Of a stretch of 64,000 nucleotides of DNA, positions 56,640 to 64,000 are shown piece after piece. The notes under the pieces were generated by a model. That model ran no database searches, was not told the DNA's origin, and saw nothing but the letters and a program-made list of their open reading frames with translations. Each line of letters starts with the position of its first letter. The stretch's first letter is position 1. Source of the stretch: Mesostigma viride (taxonomy: Eukaryota; Streptophyta; Mesostigmatophyceae; Mesostigmatales; Mesostigmataceae); assembly GCA_009746045.1 (NCBI GenBank), contig RPFO01000312.1, forward strand, positions 1,883,639 through 1,947,638. Reading direction: 5' to 3'. A program made the position numbers and the translations under genes.

Positions 56640-59600
56640 CACATCACCTAAAATCGGTCCGTCCGGTTACATGAGATCCTGGGAATTTTGGCGCGAACGC
56701 GTCGCGTTGAGGACGACGGGACCAGAAAAATTCCACCTCGCATGGCTGTCGACCCTATGTCCGCCGGAATATCAGTCATAAGTCAATTATGCATGTTAAG
56801 TCGCTGCGATGGATGCAAACGACGCGTAAACTCTCCTGCTTTGCGATGATGCATGGTAGATATTATTCGCGTGTGTTCATGCGTCAAAATAATTCGCAAA
56901 CTGAGACGCTATTTTTTTGTGTCAGCCAGATCTGGAATTGGCAGCGAAAATGCATGTTTATTAATTGTGGGGGAAACTTTTTTGTTGGAAGCTCACAATT
57001 CCCAAAAGGTCGAATCCGAATGGGCTTCAAGTCTACTTTCACGAGCGCTGATCAGTTTTTCGAGAAACGAATCACATTTTCCAGGCTGTCGCATTACCTG
57101 CCGGCAGGTCAGATTTTGCTGTTTTCAGTGACGTTTACGACCGTCCTTGCTTGATGCGTTTCTTCCTTTTTTTCGGCTCACGGCATGGCGGGGCTTGTTC
57201 CAACATGCCTGCGGAGGTGTAAGCTGTGTAGCCATGATTTAAAAGTCACATATTGCTCTCGCGCCACCATCTGTTACTGCTCGACACTGCAAGAAACACT
57301 GGTTGCCTGCTCGCAACGCAAGCACAAGCACGACAACGGTGCCCTTATCCACATCCAGGCGTGTATTTCCGAGAAAAACTTCAGGCTTTTGTCGCGGCAT
57401 ACCTTCGGTGTTCCAAGCCGTTCACCGCTCCCCGAAATAGTCTTATGACTCGCTTTAAAAGCATTGTGGGTTCGCGTCCGCCATCTCCGGCGGGTGCTGA
57501 CACGAGATGTTTGCGCTGAACCTGGACTGCAAGGTCGCCCGCTACCGGTCAGCTGTACGTATTTAGCAAGCTCTGGATGATATTGTCATGGTTTTGGTGC
57601 AGGAAGGTGCTGTGGGGGGGTCTATCTCACCTCTTTACCTAGCTTTCCTTCTCCTAGCTTGACAGCTAAGTTTGCATCAGGAAGTCATGCTTGTTGACAA
57701 AGCTCGATGGATGTCAACCTTGGGATGTGCTGTGAAGGTGTTAGCATGCTTGCTTGAAGAATTGAATGCGTATGTGTGCAAGCAATCGACATTTTTTTTA
57801 AAGGGCAGTAGGTAGCAGCCACGTTCTTATTCAATTGTGTCAGGACGTCTATGTTGCCTTTACTGCACTCTGTCCTAGAGGAGTTTGATGCCACTGTAGA
57901 TGACTATGACCAGTGGGGTGGTGAGGATGGGCCGGTGTGCTGGGGTGCGCCTGAACACTACAATACGCTTCCGCGGACACCTTTTTCAGCGGGGAAAGTG
58001 CCCCCGGGCTTCCGGGGCAAATTCAGCAAGCGCTGCGGAACTTAGATACTAAAAATTCGTTTTTGGTTCGTACCGTACAGCCAATCATTTTGCGCCCGGA
58101 TCAAATTGTGATCTGGGCACTGAACACGAAAATTTCAGCGGAACGTACGAAACACCAACGCAACTACAGAAAATTTTCAGTGACGAAACTGTAGTACCGT
58201 GTACCAAGCAAAATGTAGTAGGACTTCGCTAAATTCACGTTCGGAATTTTTCCCCGCAAGATTCCCCCGCAAGATTCCCCCGCACGATTCCCCCCGCTAG
58301 GTTCAGGCTCCAGTCGATGCTCGCCAAATGGCGCAAAAAAAGAAACATATGTTAAAATCAACGGTGCGAATCCTCGTTACCGCTCGGGTAACATTCTCAC
58401 TCATTTCGCGTCTCCTACGAACCGTATTGTAGTGAAGGGCATCTTGGATCACGTGACCCTTAGGCAATCATGCCAGGCTGTGCAGTTTATGGCTTGTGGT
58501 GTATGGATGCAGCGGGTGAAGCAGGTTGTCGTTGCCATGGCCTGTGTTAGTGAACTCTATCATCTTTTAACTTACCCAAAGCCCCCCTAGACCTAGACTG
58601 CCTCGCCTTCTTTGAGGGGTTGCCTTCTTTGAGGAGTGCCATGTCTTGAAAGGTTTGTTGGGGCCCAGGCCTTTCAGAGTAGGTTGAGGTGGAGAGGGGT
58701 GGCACACTGCTAGGTGATGGCAGGGCCATCAATGTGATGCACCTTACGTTGGGATGGGGACCATGCATTTGTTCTTGTTGCTAGCATGGGCAGGGTGAGC
58801 GGCTGCCGGGGAGTAAGGTGTAAGTGCTAATTGTGCCACTGTCCGAAAGGGGAGCTCCATGCAGTGGGCAAACAGCGTTGCAAGCGTACACTTAACACAA
58901 ATGTGGTCTGATGCACTCAGCTGACCTGCCATGTCTCTTGATATGCACCAAACCACACTAAAGGCTTGATATAGCCGGTAGGAAATGCATGTGCATGCAG
59001 TGTCAAAAGCAGGGAGGGACATTGTTAGCACATGAGTGCATGTGATTGTAAAGCGATGAGTGTGAGCCTCCCCGTGCCATCCCATGCATTTTACACCTAT
59101 TTTTGGCAATCCCCCATCACGCCGCAATTATGCACCGCCTATGCAAGGGGGATGAATAGACAGTTCTAGGTGTATTGAGGGATGAGATAAGGATAAACAT
59201 GAGGAGCCATGCAGGCTAAAAAGGAAGGGCGATGTCAACAGTGTGTTTGCCCAGATTTTGATGTCAGGAGGGGCTGAAAGATCAGTGGCCACGATAAACC
59301 TAGGTGGATTACATGAGAGATGACACGACCATGAGAGGGTGGTAGATGAGTTCAACTGAGAAGAGCTAGCATTACATGCACAGATTCTTAATGACCTATG
59401 GACTGTCCAAGGGTTGGAGTTCAGTGCACGTTCCAAAGACTATGATGAGCATGACGATGATGGCAAGGGGGCGGGGGGGCGCAATTAGGACAGGCACTGA
59501 TGCAGAATCATGTTGCACAGCAGCTAGGTGCTGAGCTCAATCGAATAGCAGCCCAAGCCACTGCTGTCCTTGATTGCGCCTTGTATTTCCATGTAGCAGA

Positions 59601-60528
59601 GAGGCACCTGGCAGATATATATGTGGATTAGCTGCTAAAAGACACGCACAGCAGGGGTGCCCAGCAGAGTGGGCCAAGTACTGCAAAGGAGATTGTGTGT
59701 GCTGCCGAGCGGGGCCCGTTTAGAAAAGAGACTGGTCAGCCGACAGGCACGACTGGTCAGCCAAGCTCCCCTTCTTGAGGCTTGTAGGCACTACGGTGCT
59801 TGTTCCGAATGCCAGCATCTACTGTGATTGATGGAGATTTTGTCCCTTGATGATCGCTTTTTTAGTCTGTGTTGGTTAATGTATCCAGCCCCAGTGGCAT
59901 GTATATGAATCCCATGACAGCCATGACGATAATTGAGTGAAGAATGCAAAGTTTTCCAAGACAATGGCGCAGAATATGGAGTATTTTGGCAAAAATCGCT
60001 CTATTTCTGCTTGCATCCGTCACTTTCAGTGGGCCGGCAGTGGTCCTAGTATGTCCAACTTGTGTTCTAGTGTAAATTCAAGTATTGTGCTACTATTGTG
60101 ACGAATTCTGGCATGATTGGGCCACATATGTGCTGGCAGGGGCTTCATAAGTTTGAAAATAATGCACTAAAACGGTGTTTTGGCTCATGTATGCCAGAAT
60201 TATAGCACATAGTTTGGTCCTACATTGCATACTTAAGGGCGGTTTTTGTCTTTGGATGTAAATTAATAAGCATGACCATTTCCAACTGAATTGGACTACA
60301 TTTACTACTTGTGTGTGGCTGCTATGCCTCCTTATACCTGGAAAACATCGTTTTTTGCACTTTTCCACGTCACGGTTTGATGCTAAAAATAGTTCAGTTG
60401 GCCCCCCAATTTATGTGATGTGAACAGGGTCCTAGGGGGACCTTAAGTCCAGAAAGGCACCCCGATCTGACTATATGTGTGGAAGATATGACCCCATGTA
60501 ACAAAAAAGGCCATTTTTAGGTGATGTG
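56640..60528. mobile_element. 3.9-kb element with CACATCACC termini, inserted in a LINE
   Basis: The ends CACATCACCTAAAA and TTTTTAGGTGATGTG are inverted. The flanks are two halves of a LINE 3' region, shown by comparison with the intact copy near 60750-60830 (minus). A possible terminal exon 57842-58045 (LEEFDATVDDYDQWGGEDGP, ending GKFSKRCGT) is the only suggestive frame. A helical remnant (QLGAELNRIAAQATAVLDCA) ends in TAG near 59629. No transposase is recognised. The rest shows no gene. Confidence 0.5.
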
Positions 60529-60640
60529 AGTAGTGTAGTTATAGATAGGATTTTCTAGACTAGATAGCTTAGAGTTTGGATAGTTCGATCACGCGGCTTC
60601 CTCCACCCCATCCATCATGGAATATGTGCTACATGATCTC
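60529..60640 (+). mobile_element. LINE 3' untranslated region and 3' end
   Basis: agtagtgtagttatagatag onward to ccatccatcatggaatatgt, then gctacatgatctccccacgg, is the 3' end of the LINE that element 56640-60528 interrupted. Confidence 0.55.
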
Positions 60641-60730
60641 CCCACGGAGGCATGTTATAATTTAATTTAATTATTATTCCGTTGGGAGATCATGTAGCAC
60701 ATTTTCCTTGATGGATGGGTGGCCGGAGTG
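60600..60730. repeat. Two LINE 3' ends meeting tail to tail
   Basis: The plus-strand end (catcatggaatatgtgctac) and its inverted counterpart (gtagcacattttccttgatg) flank an AT-rich centre (ataatttaatttaattatta), making a large imperfect palindrome. Confidence 0.7.
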
Positions 60731-61224
60731 GAGGGAGCGTATACGTAATCGAACTAACTAACCTAACTCTAAGCTATCTAGTCTCGAAACATCCTAACTA
60801 CACTACTAATCAAAACGCCGCCTCCTCTTGGGGGGAGGTGGCTTGCCCACAGGGGCTGGCGTGTGAGCCTTGACAATCTTCTGCCACCGCGCGTCTTGTT
60901 CTGCATGGCAGTCCAAAGAAGGGAGAGAGAGTGGATGCGGTGTTCAAACTGGGCTGGGACCACTAGGTCGGCCAGCAACATCTGGATGTAGTTCGTGGCA
61001 TGTTTCCCTATCGTTCCTTTTGGGAATGCCCTTGGGGCCAGGCCAGGTCAGAATATGCCGCCCTGGCTGGCCAAGCCGCTGGGGGCCTGCCAGACCAAGG
61101 GCGGTGTCGACCTGGCTGGTGCGAGCAAGGTGTCCTACAAATGCTATCCTACGCTGCCTAATCTCGTCCGAAATACGAGGCATACCCTGATACAAAGACT
61201 CTAATGACGGGCGCTTGGCAAACC
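60731..61224 (-). pseudogene. LINE ORF2 C-terminal region
   Basis: On the minus strand, SLYQGMPRISDEIRQRRIAF, VGHLARTSQVD and GRHILTWPGP are followed, after a frame break, by ARWQKIVKAHTPAPVGKPPP and a stop at 60806. It is interrupted by the MITE at 61225 and continues at 61722. Confidence 0.7.
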
Positions 61225-61717
61225 GGCCGGGCCCACTTCAAATGTTCCGAAAAGTGTGACACTTTTTGTCGTTTTTTGCACTTTTTCGACGATCGTCACT
61301 CTGCAGAGTGATTCGCCGTGCGAAATCGTGCGAAATTGTGCGAAATTTGCTGAAATCGTGTGAAATTTGCTGAAATCGTGCGAAATTGTGCGAAATTTGC
61401 TGAAATCGTGCGAAATTTCATGTGAAAAATGTCGACGGTAAAAATTTTTGATGTGCACAACGTGTGTGAATCCATGCGAAATTTTGTCAAACGTCACTCC
61501 CCAAAACGACCCTTGGTTGAAATCCATGCGAAATCGTGCGAAATCATGCAAAATTGTGCGAAATCGTGCGAAATCGTGCGAAAATGTGTGAAAATTTTGC
61601 GAAAATCACGCAAAAATCACGCGAACTCGTGCGAAATTTTATTTTTTTTTTGCGAAAATAGCGAAAAAGTGTCACACACTTGGCTTGGACGGCGGAACAT
61701 TTGAAGTGGGCCCGGCC
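61225..61717. mobile_element. 493-bp MITE with AACC target duplication
   Basis: Inverted ends GGCCGGGCCCACTTCAAATG, then TTCCG, at both borders, with AACC duplicated at 61221-61224 and 61718-61721. Discounting one AACC copy keeps the LINE codons in register. The interior is dominated by a GTGCGAAAT-type 10 to 11-bp repeat on one strand. Confidence 0.85.
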
Positions 61718-61721
61718 AACC

Positions 61722-61790
61722 CTACGTTCAGGACCTGTCGGAGCATCCTGTAAACCGTGCCGTCTAGCTTAGCTGCCAGTGGTAAATGGT
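61722..61790 (-). pseudogene. LINE ORF2 fragment upstream of the MITE
   Basis: Reads LDGTVYRMLRQVLNVG on the minus strand, continuous with 60731-61224. Confidence 0.65.
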
Positions 61791-62339
61791 AATAATACGA
61801 ACAATAAATAAAGACAAAGTAAAGAGTAATTAGAAATAACAAAAACAAAAATGGAATAAAGGGAAGGTCATTGCTGGGATGTGGTGAGGCACAGGCGATG
61901 ATGGACGGAGGCAGATGACGCGTAAAGATATGTGGCAGACAGTAATGAAGGCCAACACGCCCCAGTCGGTGGGGCCTCCGGCCGCTCGCGACTGCGTATG
62001 GCATTCACAGCGATTCGGCGGGCCGTGGTGCCCACAACCCTGTAATTATTTAATTAATTAATGGACACGTGACTGCGCAACCCTGTAACTAGGACCTAGA
62101 TAGCTTACATCATCCATTCCATCCCATGGATGTTCCCCTCCCACTGAGGACTTGTATGCTCACGTGACGCAGTCACGAGTCTATTATAATTAATTAATTA
62201 ATCCACCCCACCATCCCATATTCATTTCCCCGAGGACTTATCAAGGAGACAACCAAGGAGACAACTTATGCTCACGTGACGCATGCAGCTGCGTGTAATT
62301 AATTAATTAATTAATTAAGGAACGACTATTTTTTTAAAA
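61791..62339. repeat. Retroelement tails with TTAATTAA runs
   Basis: Contains three TTAATTAA-type runs (about 62047, 62192 and 62297-62319) and two copies of the gaggactt...atgctcacgtgacgca tail motif (62146 and 62231). No coding sequence is recognised. Confidence 0.6.
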
Positions 62340-63335
62340 AAATTATAAAATGACTCCGTTGGGAGATCATGTAGCACGTACGTATTCCATGATGGGTGGG
62401 GGTGAGCGAAGCCGCGAAACCTCACTAAGCTAACTAACTCTAGGCCAATAATCTAAGCTACAAAAATGAAAAATCCCAGCTATTCTACTCAGCAAAGCGC
62501 GCCTTCCTCCTGGGGGGGGGGAAGGCAGCTAGCCTTGCCCACAGAGGCTGCATTCATGGCGTGTGGGCCTATAGACAATGGTCTGCCACCTCTTCTTGAG
62601 GAACAACTATGAGTTACTACTCACGTCTCATGTTTGCTTGTCTGTATAGTACTAGTACTTCTGTGCTACGAATATTCACAAGAAGAACATGCCGGCATAT
62701 ACATCAGTATTCGCCCTGCGCCCTGCTCATGCTCTATATTAAATTAGTCATGATCATGTCACTGACTTGTATCTGCCTCCATATTACTGACAAACCAGGA
62801 GGCTGCCCGGGTGTGAGCCCGTACGTCACGTCTAGGGTAGCACATGTCCATGCCGAGTCTATCACGAAAAGTCCACGGGCGGGGGCCCGGCCGGCCTGCC
62901 GCGCGCGGCCTGGGGCACGCCAGGTCAGTGAGGACACATGAACGCCCACGTCCAGGCATAGTTGTCTCACTTCATACCGCCCAGGCTGGGCGGGCTTGGT
63001 GCCCAGCTAGTCTATCTGATGTGTCTACCTGATCTGTGCGGGCCAGGTCGGCCCAGCGAGGCCCAGGCGCCTGTGCCTAAGAATGTGGGAAACACAGGGC
63101 AAATCAGCGTTCGACAAAGTCTCATTACTAATGTGCAAACCAAAGGGGATGTTAGGCCTTGCGCAGCATCTTGGTCATGTTGCCGTCGAGGGGTTGCTCC
63201 AGCTCCTGCGTCGATCAGTGTCCAGGTCTCGGCGCTGTAGGCCTGTCAGGATCGTCAGAATGACGACCTTGAAGAGGTCACGCTTAACGATCCGGCATAG
63301 GCCGGGCGGGGTTGCTCCACCAGCGGCGGTGGTCA
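62340..63335 (-). pseudogene. Decayed minus-strand LINE 3' half
   Basis: On the minus strand the 3' end is gtgctacatgatctcccaac, then ggagtcat (62350-62378). A C-terminal remnant RWQTIVYRPT is at about 62570-62600. LRHRRLGLAGPTWPAQIRQV-like text is near 63035-63090, and FKVVILTIL is near 63260-63290. A GC-rich segment at 62770-62972 also occurs inverted at 55985-56165 and looks like a later insertion. Many stops are present. Confidence 0.55.
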
Positions 63336-64000
63336 TGGAGTTGTGCCCACAACACAATATGGTGTCGTATACAATACTATGTACAAATTAACGCCAATAG
63401 AAACTCGCCTCCAAACATATATATCTCGCTCCGGCCTCTTATTTAGTTTCAAGGTACCTCTTAATTAATCTCGGCCCCCGCCCTCCGCTAATTTGCTAAT
63501 TTGCTAAAAAAGAGCCAATTTTGATCAGACTACATGCAGTTACTTATAGAAGCATGCATGTATATGGCCGCGGCATGCTTTAATTAGCTACGTTTACCAT
63601 GGTCCGATTCTACGGTTTGATCGATACGTATATACATCATCATTCTGGAGGCCTGCACTAGGTTGCATGTGCGTCTCATTGATTAATTAATAAGAGCAGC
63701 TTATCCGGCCGCGTCAATATAACGGCAGGCCGCAGGCTCGAGCTTCCATTAATTATTTTATTTATTCACTAACTAATTAATTAATTAACCCCTAAATGGT
63801 CTTGCGGCCGATTTTCCGCCAAAAATCGAGTTCCAGCCGATGCATCGGCCCCTTCTCGGGCGACCAAATGCCGCGAAAACTATTGAGAATTAGGAAACGT
63901 TTAGCTGAGAAGATCGAAAGTTTATAAAATACTCTAAAGCATGGTATATGGGTTTGCATACTTCTGACAAAGTTATTGAGGTGTTCTGGCCGGTCAAAGT
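63336..64000. other. AT-rich end of window; no gene recognised
   Basis: Contains TTAATTAA runs near 63680 and 63772-63788. The second is followed by TTAACCCC, possibly the edge of another element that leaves the window. Confidence 0.5.

Noticed and set aside
56789-57519. Frames with Cys pairs (CKLCSHDL, CSRATICYC) in the 3.9-kb element
   Set aside because: They are too short, without ordered zinc-binding spacing or neighbouring exons; not enough for a call.

Overview
The window looks like nuclear DNA of a repeat-rich eukaryotic alga, most likely a chlorophyte green alga. It holds intron-rich genes, TGTAA-type poly(A) motifs after two gene ends, a plant-like PEX2, a sialyltransferase-like (GT29) gene, Ty3 chromovirus and L1-like LINE relics, and many tandem repeats. 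The taxon is an inference. I see no operon, tRNA, rRNA or bacterial feature. Exon models come from reading both strands and requiring GT/AG borders with matching phases; no transcript was available.

Left third (1-32 kb) carries three spliced genes. PEX2 lies on the minus strand (exons between 4892 and 526) and its RING-coding 3' end falls outside the window. After a non-coding gap, an unrecognised membrane-anchored coiled-coil gene runs on the plus strand (8480-16327, 4 exons). Next is a ten-exon GT29 sialyltransferase-like gene (20295-31772) whose intron 2 holds about 2 kb of CAG repeat. The introns are loaded with 4-, 9-, 11-, 18-, 20-, 24- and 80-bp repeats. In all three genes, introns also contain decayed copies of neighbouring exon-intron borders ('splice-junction echoes').

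Right half (32-64 kb) is a nest of mobile elements with no host gene that I can support. Two TTAA-flanked elements (32654-34940 and 35482-38166) lie in opposite orientation and share about 1.7 kb outer arms; one has a PHD-like zinc-finger ORF. A minus-strand LINE with 3' end at about 38171 is interrupted by an 8.3 kb Ty3 chromovirus (38280-46618; 98.8% identical LTRs, protease and integrase present, reverse transcriptase missing) and by a 5.1 kb CACTA-like foldback element (47326-52423). Its endonuclease end meets, head to head, an ORF1-only LINE derivative (about 53990-55878). From 56 to 63.4 kb there are further LINE tails, a 3.9 kb element with CACATCACC ends, and a 493-bp MITE with AACC target duplications inside LINE coding sequence. 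Many retroelement 3' ends share a CTCCC(A)ACGGAG-type motif followed by TTAATTAA tails, and the TTAA elements sit in such tails.

The functional content is therefore one peroxisome-biogenesis ligase subunit, one Golgi-type glycosyltransferase-like protein and one unknown membrane protein. The rest is a record of nested transposition and tandem-repeat growth.
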